Source: Sugiyamaella lignohabitans (Eukaryota; Ascomycota; Dipodascomycetes; Dipodascales; Trichomonascaceae). From it: a stretch of DNA of 64,000 nucleotides. Location of the stretch: assembly GCF_001640025.1 (NCBI RefSeq), contig NC_031671.1:1488001-1552000 (forward strand). Reading direction: 5' to 3'. The notes under the pieces were generated by a model, which searched no databases, was not told where the DNA came from, and was given only the letters and a program-made list of their open reading frames with translations. Each line of letters opens with the position of its first letter. Positions within the stretch are counted from its first letter, which is position 1. The translations under genes and the position numbers were made by a program. Of this stretch, positions 10,159-19,615 are shown piece by piece.

Positions 10159-12495
10159 TTAACAGACTCCCTTTGCAAATGCAAGACACCATGTGAGCGA
10201 CATACCTCCATCTAGCCACTGGGGATTGAAGTTGGTGCTGAAAAACCTGTAACTCGCCTTGGGATCAAACAGTGCGAGATTGATCATCAAAATTCCCTTC
10301 CATCCACTGTCGACCTTATCTACTATGTGCTGAATTATCTGGTCCCATTCTTCTTTGACAAACTTGGGACTCCTCACATATGACGATACTGGAGTTACTG
10401 GGATCATGTGAATACCTTGTACATACTCTGGATTCATACCAAAATATGTTGCATGGTCAATCTTGTTCTCGAAAGTAATCCCACTAACTTTATTCTTGAG
10501 TACCTTTTTAGGCTGGATGCAATTATCGTCTTCGAATAGCATGTACTTGTTCATAGCCCTTCTCATGATAGCAATCATCAGGTTGCCACGACTTTCCATA
10601 GCAGCGTCTCCTGAGACTAATCCCCACAGTTTAACACCATATGCAAAGTGATAGTCCTCTGACGTCGACTCCTCGTCTTTTCCATCGCCTGAGAGGAACA
10701 GCCCCTTTGCCCAGGAATGGCCAACAAACCAATCAAAAGATCTCGAAATGGGAAATTCCTTGTCTTCTCCGTAATTAGATGTATCACGTAGTAGAGAGTT
10801 CACATATACTCTGTTTTCGTTGATCCAATTACCGCCATACTCTTTGTCCAACTGGCCGATAACTGCAGCAGCATGGAAGAAGTATCCATAATGGAAATGG
10901 TGATCGTTATAGTAAGTATTTCCAAAGTCGGCGTTAGGATCGTTGTAACCAGCAACAGAAATTAATCCCTTGAATGTGGTATCGTATACTAACGGGTTCT
11001 GTTGTTGGTTCCTAGAAAATACTGCAAAAACATCTTTTAACTTCGTCAATCCCTTTTGAGTAAGAGCATCATCTTTAAGAATATATTTAGCGACAATCAG
11101 AACAAATGCAAACTTGTCAATTCCTTTACCACTGAAATACATGGAGTCCAAGCAGCCTTGACCCTTCATATCTTGCTCGAGCTCCTGTTCCGCTGTTCTC
11201 CTCAAGAGATCTAGGTCTTCCGAACTATACTTGCCAAACTCGAAATTTGCATCTGATTTGTTGGTGATATTTTGCGCCCACGGCAAGAAACCTATAAAAT
11301 TTGGCAAATCTTCCTCCATCTCGAGATTGTCGGTAACACATGCAGTCATTTTGCCCATGGTAGTAGAATCTAATAAAATATTTGTTCTAGTCGAGGCAGT
11401 CGCTTGTGTGAAAGACTCAACATGATGAGGTAGAGCATAAATAAGAGTCTTTTGACCCGCTCTACTACGACCTTGTACGTGGTATTGAATTTTATACATG
11501 CCTTTGCTACCATCATTGAAAATATTGCCTTGTAGTTCAGCAGAAACAGCATAAGCACCTGCTGCATCGTCATATACGTTCTCGGCTCCTTGAGGGCAAG
11601 ATCCGACTTGAACAACTATGCCAATGTCCCCTACTCTGACATTAGCTACAAGGTGATTGTTATCTCTAAGCGAAAATTTGGGCAATTGATCATGGCCATT
11701 GGCAGCCGACACATATAATACCCAACTCACACCGTTAAATAAACGAAGTGTATACTTGTCAATTCCATTTATTGGACAGGGAGCTGGTTCAACTGATTGA
11801 AACCCAACCAGAGATTGAATTTGAGGAGTCAAGTTTCGATAAATACCAGTAATGAATCCAATTCCAGACGCCAGTGGGATATCAATTCTGCTCGAATTGT
11901 TGCTTGTCAAAGCAAGGGTGACGCTAACTGAAAGGGGTGTATAAGAGTCTGTAGAAAGTGTAACATTGTCCTGATTGAACTCACAAGCACCGAGATTAGC
12001 TGACTGAATTCCTGCTGGATTGAAATAGTATTGAGCTGGATCATCATTGGGATCATTGCCAAATACCCTTTGGCTCTCAGTGCAATGAGAAACTGCAAAC
12101 CCTAATAGATCAGGAGTTTTCGACCACCAGACAGCATAGGGATGAGGAAAAGCTGGGAGAGTTTTCTGATCTAGAAACAGATTGGCATAAAACTTGTTAG
12201 TCTGGACAGCACATTGTGAGCCATGTTGGAAAGGCAGTGGATGTGGTTTGCGTTGGAATACGTCTGAAATTGGCGTGCCAATGGGCACAAAAGGATTACC
12301 ATTGAATCTTGAAGGACCAGGAGGACCACTGGAACTTGGTCTTGAATGTGGTTGAGGAGCAGACTTCATGGACATGGCCGCCTGGGCCTGAGCGTCGATA
12401 AAAGCAGGACGCGGTGGGATGGGAGGAGGAGTGTCATTGTTATTGTCTCCTCGGTGGTGAAGATTGTGAAGCTGATTCCGAATCTCGTTGAACAT
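10159..12495 (-). CDS. ACF2: Cytosolic endo-1,3-beta-glucanase, GH81 (Acf2/Eng2-like)
   Basis: 778 aa from the ATG at 12495, against 779 in S. cerevisiae Acf2. There is no signal peptide; the N terminus is polar with a proline-rich run (TPPPIPPRPAF), as in the intracellular Acf2/Eng2 branch rather than secreted Eng1. GH81 motifs include KFYANLFL near residue 100, the catalytic region FDWFVGHSWAKG, and DGKDEESTSEDYHFAYG with its acidic residues. The protein ends in DGGMSLTWCLAFAKG. It hydrolyses beta-1,3-glucan and in yeast has been linked to actin patch assembly. The gene is divergent from the inositol-type transporter gene. Confidence 0.94.
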   Translation of the reverse strand: MFNEIRNQLHNLHHRGDNNNDTPPPIPPRPAFIDAQAQAAMSMKSAPQPHSRPSSSGPPGPSRFNGNPFVPIGTPISDVFQRKPHPLPFQHGSQCAVQTNKFYANLFLDQKTLPAFPHPYAVWWSKTPDLLGFAVSHCTESQRVFGNDPNDDPAQYYFNPAGIQSANLGACEFNQDNVTLSTDSYTPLSVSVTLALTSNNSSRIDIPLASGIGFITGIYRNLTPQIQSLVGFQSVEPAPCPINGIDKYTLRLFNGVSWVLYVSAANGHDQLPKFSLRDNNHLVANVRVGDIGIVVQVGSCPQGAENVYDDAAGAYAVSAELQGNIFNDGSKGMYKIQYHVQGRSRAGQKTLIYALPHHVESFTQATASTRTNILLDSTTMGKMTACVTDNLEMEEDLPNFIGFLPWAQNITNKSDANFEFGKYSSEDLDLLRRTAEQELEQDMKGQGCLDSMYFSGKGIDKFAFVLIVAKYILKDDALTQKGLTKLKDVFAVFSRNQQQNPLVYDTTFKGLISVAGYNDPNADFGNTYYNDHHFHYGYFFHAAAVIGQLDKEYGGNWINENRVYVNSLLRDTSNYGEDKEFPISRSFDWFVGHSWAKGLFLSGDGKDEESTSEDYHFAYGVKLWGLVSGDAAMESRGNLMIAIMRRAMNKYMLFEDDNCIQPKKVLKNKVSGITFENKIDHATYFGMNPEYVQGIHMIPVTPVSSYVRSPKFVKEEWDQIIQHIVDKVDSGWKGILMINLALFDPKASYRFFSTNFNPQWLDGGMSLTWCLAFAKGVC

Positions 12496-13639
12496 TGTTT
12501 ATGACAAATACCAACGGAATTCAGTCGAATTGGTCTGGACCCGATAAGATAAGATCTAGCACGAGCATCCACACCGCGCACCATAGTCATAAATATGTCC
12601 ATACTTCACAGCCACATGCAGGCGCATGGCATTTCCATCTGTACCCTAATCACGCTGCATATTCAGGGGTAACAAGTACAACCCACCACAGCATATCCAT
12701 TCTGCCGTCCAACTCACTACTGAACATGATTCCTCCCTAATTGGACTCGCAGTTTGGACTGAGAACTCTGGTGCCGATCCTGCCTCCAGCAGCTGGGGCT
12801 CCACCCCAGACCCCGTGGCTCCTGCTTCGCAAGGATTGCTGGAACCGTAGACGGGGCGACTCGAGCGTAGCGAGAGGAGCAGTGGGGTTTGGGGCGAAGC
12901 CCCAGTCACCGGAGGTAAACCCCCTCCCATATTTGAGCCCGGGACGAATGCCACCTAGGGGTCAGTGGGGGTAAGGGTGTCGTGCGTGGGGGTACAATAT
13001 AAAAAACTCGTCAGCGAGGAGCAAGCGACTGGAAACGATGGGTGAGAGAGTGCTGATATTGTTAGTAGAAAGTCATCAAAAGATTAGTCGACGGGAGATA
13101 AAGTAAAGCAGGGAAATTATCAGCCGGAGATTAGTTAATTATCCAGATGGATGCCTATTTCGGCAGTTTGTTTGCCACATTGGGAAGGTGGCCTCGAAGT
13201 ACGCAATGATCTTCGCGCTAAAATCTGCATATTTTACTTAAACGGGTAATGAAGATGAGAAATAACAAATAATCACTGGGGTTCTCGAGTGTGTGATTTT
13301 GAGTTCGTGTGACCACTTTTAAGGTAATCGTGTTCCTGTTAGTGGAACCACTGCTAGGAGAAGGGCTTGATATGATGGTATCGTTTAATAGTCGAACTTG
13401 ACGATAGGAACATTTCGTGTAAAGGTATCTGTATTTCAACGCTGCCCGATACTTTTGCTGCAGGTCTATGTACCTCGAGGTTACTTTTTCACTCTTTTTT
13501 TCCGGAACTTTCTTTTTGTAAATCTTACCCAGACAATACCCCCCCCCTTCGTCGCTTGTATTTAGGTCTCGCCAGGTGACACAAAGTTATCAACTTACCA
13601 CGCGAGCAGATCGGATCTACCAAGCGAGTTCAAGTCAAC
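12496..13639. other. Long divergent intergenic region with inverted GC-hairpin repeats and poly-C tract
   Basis: This 1.14-kb spacer lies between the 5' ends of ACF2 and the transporter gene. It contains two inverted copies of the GC double-hairpin repeat (12781-12917) and a run of nine C near 13539-13547. No coding frame begins with a credible ATG and conserved content. Confidence 0.6.
12781..12917. repeat. GC-rich double-hairpin element, copies 2a/2b as an inverted pair
   Basis: The left arm (12781-12834) reads TGCCTCCAGCAGCTGGGG onwards and ends in CTCCTGCTTCGCAAGG. The right arm (12857-12917) is in the opposite orientation, begins with a CTCGAGCGTAGCGAG hairpin and ends CCCCAGTCACCGGAGG. 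The whole is a compact 137-bp inverted repeat, like a miniature element with matched ends. Confidence 0.85.
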
Positions 13640-15223
13640 ATGTCAGAATCTACTTTGGAGTCGTCTAATGGCGACAAACCCACTACTAGTTATGAAAGCG
13701 ACAAGAGGTCCCCTGATATTTACGTGGACGATGAAGAGTTTCATGACAGTAAACCATCAGGGTTTTTACTGATTCTTGTTATGGTTTCTTCAGTTTCACA
13801 TTTCATGTTTGGATATGATACTGGTTATATCTCAGCTGCTATTGCAAATATTGGAACCGATCTTGGCCCTGATGTGTTATCATATGGACAACAGGAGTTT
13901 ATCACGTCAGCCACTTCTTTAGGTGCTTTTTTCGGTGCTTTGATTACTGGTTTTTTGGCTGATTTCTTGGGCCGTAAGAGATGTTCGATGTTTGCTAACT
14001 TCTTTTTGATTGTTGGTGCTGCTATTCAGTGCGGTGCTCATACTGTATGGACTATGATTGCTGGCCGTTTTGTCATGGGTATTGGTGTGGGTCTTGGATC
14101 GGTTGTGGCTCCTCTGTACATTACTGAGTTGGCACCCCCTAGATACCGTGGCCGGTTGACTATTATGGCCTCTATTATTAGAACAGGTGCCCAGCTTATT
14201 GCTTATGGTATTGGAGCTGGTCTTGATCATGTATCTCATGGATGGAGAATCTTGATTGGAATTTCCATGATCCCTTGTGTACTGCAGACTGTTCTTTTGA
14301 TCCCACTTCCTGATTCCCCTCGATACCTTGTTCAAAGGGGTTTGCTTGATCAGGCCAAGAGTGCACTGACTCGGACCCATGTTGGAGCCACTGAAATGTC
14401 GATTGACAACAAGATTGCTGAGCTCGTTATTAGTACCAACGAGCTTTACCCTGAAGGTACCACTGCTTTTGGAAGATTTTTGCTTCACATTCGTGACTTG
14501 TTCCTGATCCCTTCAAATCTACGTGGTCTGGCTATTGTCTGTGGATCTCAAGCCATTAACCAGTACACCTCGTTTAACGCTCTCATGTACTTCTCGTCGA
14601 CTATTTTCGCCATGTGTGGTTTCTCCAACCCTACTGCTGTCTCGACTGTCGTTGCTGGTACAAACTTTGTGTTCACTGTGGTGGTTTACTATACTATCGA
14701 CCGGGTGGGACGTCGTAATCTCATGTTGATTTCCCTTGTTGGTATGACTATTGGTCTTGCTGTTAACGCTATTGCTTTCCATTACATGGACATTATTTTC
14801 AGCAATAACTCTGCCACTGCCGCTTCCACCAACTCCAACACCTGGGGAATTGTGATTATTATCTTCATGATGTTCTACGTTGCTTTCTTTGCTATTGGAG
14901 TTGGTGCTATCCCATGGCAACAATCTGAGGTTCTGCCTATGAGTGTTCGTGGTCTGGCTTCCAGTTTGGCCTGTTGTGTCAACTGGAGTGGCAGTTTGGT
15001 TGTCGCCTCCACCTTCTTGACTATGATGCAAAATATTACCCCCACTGGAACCTTCTCTTTCTACACTGGTATCTGTGTTGTCAGTTTCGTCTTCATTTGG
15101 TTCTGCTTCCCTGAATTGAAGAACCTCAGTTTGGAAGAAACCCAACTTATGCTAGAAGACGGCTTCAATGTTAAGAAGTCGGTCGCTCTTTCCAAGGAAA
15201 GAAGCAAAAAGGTTATCAACTAG
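13640..15223 (+). CDS. Major facilitator sugar/myo-inositol transporter, Itr1-like
   Basis: 527 aa with twelve predicted membrane segments. The first helix carries FMFGYDTGYISAAI, very close to the Itr1/Itr2 signature. Sugar-porter motifs include GFLADFLGRKRC, RFVMGIGVGLGS, the PESPR-like PLPDSPRYLV, and RVGRRNL. The C-terminal tail is Itr-like (LSLEETQLMLEDGFNVKKS). It would import myo-inositol or a related polyol with protons at the plasma membrane. Substrate is inferred from those motifs. The 5' flank is long and includes GC-hairpin repeats; the 3' end faces SDC1 across another hairpin pair. Confidence 0.88.
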   Translation: MSESTLESSNGDKPTTSYESDKRSPDIYVDDEEFHDSKPSGFLLILVMVSSVSHFMFGYDTGYISAAIANIGTDLGPDVLSYGQQEFITSATSLGAFFGALITGFLADFLGRKRCSMFANFFLIVGAAIQCGAHTVWTMIAGRFVMGIGVGLGSVVAPLYITELAPPRYRGRLTIMASIIRTGAQLIAYGIGAGLDHVSHGWRILIGISMIPCVLQTVLLIPLPDSPRYLVQRGLLDQAKSALTRTHVGATEMSIDNKIAELVISTNELYPEGTTAFGRFLLHIRDLFLIPSNLRGLAIVCGSQAINQYTSFNALMYFSSTIFAMCGFSNPTAVSTVVAGTNFVFTVVVYYTIDRVGRRNLMLISLVGMTIGLAVNAIAFHYMDIIFSNNSATAASTNSNTWGIVIIIFMMFYVAFFAIGVGAIPWQQSEVLPMSVRGLASSLACCVNWSGSLVVASTFLTMMQNITPTGTFSFYTGICVVSFVFIWFCFPELKNLSLEETQLMLEDGFNVKKSVALSKERSKKVIN

Positions 15224-15745
15224 ACACTGGTTTTAGGCCAGGGTGCTTTAGTTAAACAACACCAGTAATATTTTTGATCCTATGTACTTGTTATGATATC
15301 ACGACTAATATAATTGCATTAATGAATTATTTTAAGATACTTCTCAGTACCCATTTGCTCCGGCGGCTGGCGCTTCGCTTCAGACCCCGTGGCTACGCTC
15401 GAGTCGTCTCGTTGGGGCCTCGTCAAACATCTCCGAAGCAGGAGTATTAGATCACTGAGAGTATTTCCAGTCGAGTCGTTCCGTCGACGTGCCCGTTATC
15501 TCCTGCGAAGCAGGAGCAACCAGGGTCTGGGGCGGAGCCCCAGCCGCCGGAGGCAAGTGGGTCGGAGATGTAAATTCTAGTTTACTATCGTGAAGTTGTC
15601 GCCGCCAGTCGGAGGGACCTGGAGCCATTGGCCGTTGCTAGTATCACGACCAAGTTTCATGAAGAGTCATTTCTGTGATATATTGTCTTTTACATTTGTC
15701 TATTTTGTGATTCATTTGGTCGTGTCATCGTCGTCATTATTTGAA
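15224..15745. other. Convergent intergenic region with GC-hairpin pair
   Basis: 522-bp spacer between the transporter and SDC1 3' ends. It is mostly occupied by the inverted repeat pair at 15357-15555; the remainder is AT-rich and featureless. Confidence 0.6.
15357..15555. repeat. GC-rich double-hairpin element, copies 3a/3b as an inverted pair
   Basis: The left arm (15357-15405) starts GCTCCGGCGGCTGGCG. The right arm (15500-15555) contains CTCCTGCGAAGCAGGAG, a perfect 7-bp stem with GAA loop, then GGGGCGGAGCCCC and ends CAGCCGCCGGAGGCA. The arms are in opposite orientation with about 95 bp between. Confidence 0.85.
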
Positions 15746-16211
15746 TTATTTTAAACTTTTATCGAACTCATCGGCATGATCTATCAGATATTGGCCAAGT
15801 GCCCTGACTGGGTTTTCTGGTCTAGCCACAGCTGTTAGATATTATCCTATACTTGGGTTCTGACTTAACTGAGTCGAGTTGTACTTACCGTTGATGAACA
15901 ATCCAACGCATCCCTTGGAGTACCGCCGGTGCAACATTCTGATTTAGATATTGTCTATTGGGAGCACCTACCGATGGGGGGACAATTTCACCACTATTAC
16001 CACTGGTACTACTAGGCACCGCTGTCGGTTCTAATTTTACGCTATTCTGAGTATTATTTTCAAGGGTTGGCGTTGTCACACTGTCTATAGCCATTGCATC
16101 AGGTTGTTGTGCTTGAGCTTGTGCTTGTACATGTATATCTTGGGGTTGAGTGGGTACCCCATTCGCTGTAACTGGCACATTTCCAGGATTTGCTGATGCT
16201 TCTTGTGACAT
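15746..16211 (-). CDS. SDC1: COMPASS/Set1C subunit Sdc1 (DPY-30 family), two exons
   Basis: Exons 16211-15889 and 15821-15746 join to 132 aa. The 67-nt intron has donor GTAAGT, branch CTAAC and acceptor TAG. The first 80 or so residues are low-complexity with a QAQAQAQ tract. The DPY-30 dimerisation helix pair is split by the intron: RQYLNQNVAPAVLQGMRWI in exon 1 and RPENPVRALGQYLIDHA completed in exon 2. It would serve the Set1 complex that methylates histone H3 lysine 4. Without the intron the frame stops just before the second helix, which supports the spliced model. Confidence 0.93.
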
Positions 16212-16608
16212 TGTTCTTGCCCAAAGTCTTCAGCTTCAATATTTCAAGATTGTATGGTGGCAGACTTTGATATATCCTCGGCTCGCTACTCTATCTTGCG
16301 CATATCTATGATGAGATCACAAAATGTCACGCTTATCATGTGTTCAGAGCATTGCATCGCGGAACTAAAAAATGAACCGTTATATTCGGCCATAGCTTGA
16401 TTCTTTTGGGGTGTTACTAACAGTCTGATATCTATAGATTTGTTAAGCTAATAAATAATAAATATATTCATAAAATCAGTGATGCCAACACGGAGAAATT
16501 CTTTAAAAAGTGAATAGGTGATATTAGGTCCCTGAGGCACCAATTCTAACAACAGCCAGAGATAAGCCGTCTTTCCTCCTCTAACAAAGCCTGATACTGG
16601 TCTATAAC
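16212..16608. other. Intergenic region, SDC1 5' side
   Basis: 397-bp AT-rich spacer holding the SDC1 promoter and the 3' flank of the GatF gene. Nothing further recognised. Confidence 0.5.
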
Positions 16609-17151
16609 TTAGGCCTCTTTGGCTAGTCCTTCATGCAAAACATAGAAATTACCAGATCTTTCCGCACTCAAAGCAACTGGCTGCCAGTTGTTTGGTTCCA
16701 CCGTCTCAGGAGCAGTCTCTTCCGAAATGGCAAATAGATCCTCCATACGAGCCTTAATAGGCTCTCCGCTAATTCTGACCAAAGGCTCAATACCCTTAGT
16801 ATCAACTTCGCTAATATGACTAACGAAAGTAAGCTGTGTATCCAGCTCTTGAAGAAGTTTATTCGCTCTAGGGGAGTCTTTCTCGACAGAGTTGAGACCC
16901 GCCTGTTTAAGTAGCTTGCTCAAAGTCTCGTAAGTGGGTCGTTCAGTGGCCGAGTCATTTTCAACTCTTTCAAAAAGCTCAGAAACACACCAAGTGGGCT
17001 GGCTGAGCATAGATTCAATCTCGTCTCGCGAATTCAAAGTCACACCACCAGCTAAATTTTTAGCTGGCACTGCACCACCAGCACCGGCTACAAATGACTT
17101 GGAGGTGGCAGCTGCAGCACTGGAAAAAAGGTTTTTGGTTGCCTTTAACAT
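16609..17151 (-). CDS. GTF1: Mitochondrial glutamyl-tRNA(Gln) amidotransferase subunit F
   Basis: 180 aa from the ATG at 17151. The N terminus is a mitochondrial presequence rich in Ala, Ser and Lys (MLKATKNLFSSAAAATSKSF). The mature part contains the GatF-type block LSQPTWCVSELF, a GatC-like helix (LNSVEKDSPRANKLLQELDT) and the tail block FYVLHEGL. GatF with GatA and GatB converts misacylated Glu-tRNA(Gln) to Gln-tRNA(Gln) in yeast mitochondria. Identification rests on these motifs and the size; a GatC-type protein is the alternative. Confidence 0.75.
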   Translation of the reverse strand: MLKATKNLFSSAAAATSKSFVAGAGGAVPAKNLAGGVTLNSRDEIESMLSQPTWCVSELFERVENDSATERPTYETLSKLLKQAGLNSVEKDSPRANKLLQELDTQLTFVSHISEVDTKGIEPLVRISGEPIKARMEDLFAISEETAPETVEPNNWQPVALSAERSGNFYVLHEGLAKEA

Positions 17152-17649
17152 TTTTCCAGCTTCTATCTTTCAAATCTAATAAATGCAAATTACTGGCATG
17201 AATTAAGTAGTGGCTCAGACCTAATATAAATATTGCAAGATTTCTGCAGACAGCCGTGCCAACGGTAATCGGCGGCATCGCGTTCATGTCATGTCCCTGC
17301 GTCGACCCGTGTAAGGTGCCTCTGACATCTGGGGAATCCGCTCAAATTCCTTTTCTCTTTTGACTCTGTTTAAACTTAGTTCAGTGTGAATCCGTTCCCG
17401 CAGGTTTTCGATAAATTTTGTTTTATGTGGTTTGAGGAAAATTCCGCGGTAATAGTGGCTTGTGAGCGAACTGAGCTAAATTTTCGTCGAATCAACACCC
17501 TACGACTAATGAGCCTGTGAGTTTATTAAAAGAATGATCCTTGGAAGCCGGGATTTGACATCAGACTCGTGACTACTCGCAATTTGATTGACTCAAATCA
17601 GTAAAGTAGCACGGGTTGGTCATAAGATAATTCCTATTTTTGAGGGCCC

Positions 17650-17708
17650 CTCGCGCTCGAGCGAAGCGAGCTAGGGGGTCTGGGGCCGAGCTCCAGTCGC
17701 CGGAGGCA
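17650..17708 (-). repeat. GC-rich double-hairpin element, copy 4
   Basis: Reverse orientation: begins with CTCGAGCGAAGCGAG (stem with GAA loop), then GGGGTCTGGGGCCGAGC, and ends CCAGTCGCCGGAGGCA. No opposing arm is visible nearby. Confidence 0.8.
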
Positions 17709-17908
17709 GGTCGGGATCCCACCAGAGCCCCCCGTTTTGTCCCCGCAAAAGGGCCCTGCATGCGAAGAGCAGGTGTCGGGGAGCGTTCCGAGAAACGGTG
17801 CATACAACCGTGCTGCCCCGATGATCTGTAGCCAGATTTGGAGCCTCCCCCACGCTGACCTATGTGCGTGTGTTTATCCGAGGACACGATTCTGTGGGGT
17901 CAGTTTTG

Positions 17909-17916
17909 TATAAAAG
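17909..17916 (+). promoter_or_regulatory. TATA box of the first UPF0303 gene
   Basis: TATAAAAG about 70 bp upstream of the ATG at 17987. Confidence 0.5.
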
Positions 17917-17986
17917 GGTGCCGTTTTCTCGCTGATTTGTCACAGCATTTATTAACCAAGTTTGATTCCCAAAAACATAACTGAAA

Positions 17987-18469
17987 ATGGTCTTTACTGC
18001 CGAACAACTCGATCAATTGCGTGAGCAAGAAAAGGAAACCATTCTTCCTGCGTTCAACTCAGATGTGGCTTGGGAGCTGGGTCAAATTGTCCGTAAGAAC
18101 GCTCTCAAATTCCCCAATTCTGTTTTAATTAGCATCACTGGTGCCAATGGCCTTGTTCTTTTCCAAACTACCACCAGATCAGGTGTCACTCTTGACAACC
18201 AATCATGGGTCGAGCGTAAGAGAAGGGTGGTCACATATTTTGAAAAGTCCAGTTTCTTAATGGGTCGCAGTTTGGAGGCCGATAATATTGGTCTTGACTT
18301 GTTCGGAAAGTCTGATGCCGACTATGCTACTCATGGAGGTGGTTTCCCTATCCGTGTCAAAGGTACTGACAGTCTTGCTGGAGTCGTGGTTGTCAGTGGA
18401 CTCAAGCAAGAGGATGACCATGCAGTTGCAGTTGAATCCATTAAGCAATACCTCGCTACTTTAGCTTAA
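17987..18469 (+). CDS. UPF0303/HbpS-like protein (YBR137W family), tandem copy A
   Basis: 160 aa. Family motifs are ILPAFNSDVAWELGQIVR, LVLFQTTTRSGVTLDNQSW, RKRRVVTYFEKSSF and ATHGGGFPIRVKG, ending with GVVVVSGLKQEDDHAVAVE. The fold is the small HbpS/DUF336-like domain. S. cerevisiae YBR137W is a cytosolic member that binds haem and has been tied to the Get machinery, so a precise role is unknown. The next gene is a close paralogue in the same direction 243 bp away. The promoter has a TATA box. Confidence 0.88.
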   Translation: MVFTAEQLDQLREQEKETILPAFNSDVAWELGQIVRKNALKFPNSVLISITGANGLVLFQTTTRSGVTLDNQSWVERKRRVVTYFEKSSFLMGRSLEADNIGLDLFGKSDADYATHGGGFPIRVKGTDSLAGVVVVSGLKQEDDHAVAVESIKQYLATLA

Positions 18470-18712
18470 ACCATCTGTGGTTTTAGGCTTTAGGTTATTC
18501 TATATGTGAGTTCTGACAGTTTATTTAATTTTTTCGTGCTTCAATTGTTTGTATTTAATTTCTCCGTATGCTCGTCTCGGTCGGGCTCGGTCCGTTGCAC
18601 GTGACAAAAAATTAATCCGGACAAGCCAGCTTCTCTTGTACTAGTTTTCTTCTGATATTCCCACTATTCACACAATCTGCGATCGAATTGTTGAGAACTC
18701 AATTTAACAGCA

Positions 18713-19192
18713 ATGTCAAGTGAGGAACTTCTTAACCAACTGCGTCAGCACGAGAAGGACGCTGTTTTGCCTGCTTTTAACTCGGACATCGCATGGCAGC
18801 TTGGTCAAATCGTGCGTAAGAACTCTCTGAAATTCGACAAGTCTGTCATTATCAGTATCACTGGTCCCAATGGCCTTGTTCTCTTCCAAACCACCACTGG
18901 ACCTGGTGTTACTCTTGACAACCAGTCATGGGTCAATCGCAAACGTCGTGCTGTTACCTATTTCGAGCAGGCCAGCTACCTCACCGGTCGCACTTTTGCT
19001 CTCAATGGCAAGACCATGGCCGACTTCGGCCAGCCAACTGCCGACTTTGCTACCCATGGAGGAGGTTTCCCTATCCGAGTCAAGGGCCTAGAAGGACTCG
19101 CTGGAGTCATTGTTGTCAGTGGACTTAAACAGGAGGACGACCATGCTCTTGCTTACAACTCGATTATTGAGCTTTTAAATAGCTTGAAATAA
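18713..19192 (+). CDS. UPF0303/HbpS-like protein (YBR137W family), tandem copy B
   Basis: 159 aa and closely similar to copy A over the whole length: LPAFNSDIAWQLGQIVR, LVLFQTTTGPGVTLDNQSW, YFEQASYLTGRTF, ATHGGGFPIRVKG and VIVVSGLKQEDDHALAY. Differences cluster in the middle loop (FALNGKTMADFGQPTADF) and at both ends. Codon choice is more C-ending than in copy A, which may mean higher expression. A head-to-tail duplication is the simplest origin. Confidence 0.88.
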   Translation: MSSEELLNQLRQHEKDAVLPAFNSDIAWQLGQIVRKNSLKFDKSVIISITGPNGLVLFQTTTGPGVTLDNQSWVNRKRRAVTYFEQASYLTGRTFALNGKTMADFGQPTADFATHGGGFPIRVKGLEGLAGVIVVSGLKQEDDHALAYNSIIELLNSLK

Positions 19193-19615
19193 AATATACC
19201 AGTTGTGGTTGATGTGATCAGGGTCTGTCGGCCTCCGGCGTATAGGGCTCCGCCCCAGGCTCCGTGGCTCCTACTTCGCAGGAGATTTTTTGACCATTGA
19301 CCGATACTACTCGATAGAAATTAAGCTCGCTCTGAGTTACTGTTCGACAGGGTTACGGGTTCGTGCTCATTCCCCCGAACCCCGCGATATGTGTAAATAA
19401 GTGGCTGTTTTTGATCATGTGCCACATCAAGAGGGCTGAATTTAGATCGATAGAGTTGTGGTTCTGATAGTAAAGGGGTAGAGTTAGAGAAACTTGACTA
19501 GATATTATCACAAATTGGATAAGGCTAATCATATTTCATATTTATTTTGGTTATTTGCTCGTAAAGATCTCGTTTTAGAAGCTACAGATAGAAAGTGCAT
19601 GGATCATAGGTGGCC
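19193..19615. other. Intergenic region with GC-hairpin element
   Basis: 423-bp spacer between the second UPF0303 gene and TLG1. It contains hairpin copy 5; the rest is AT-rich promoter sequence. Confidence 0.5.
19231..19284 (+). repeat. GC-rich double-hairpin element, copy 5
   Basis: Starts GCCTCCGGCG, has a decayed first stem (GGGCTCCGCCCCAGGC) and keeps the second hairpin as CTCCTACTTCGCAGGAG with one mismatch. Confidence 0.8.

Larger units (their letters stand above)
17152..17986. other. Divergent intergenic region with a GC-hairpin element
   Basis: 835-bp spacer between GTF1 and the first UPF0303 gene. It contains one hairpin element (17650-17708) followed by about 150 bp of unusually GC-rich sequence, then a TATA box. 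Short open frames across the GC-rich part are composition artefacts. Confidence 0.6.

Noticed and set aside
13919..15145. Two long minus-strand frames opposite the transporter gene
   Set aside because: Low-complexity Ser/Asn/Thr products caused by reading a transporter gene backwards.
17573..17887. Overlapping frames across the GC-rich stretch near the UPF0303 genes
   Set aside because: Explained by the GC-hairpin repeat and GC-rich flank; products are Arg/Pro/Gly-rich in all frames.
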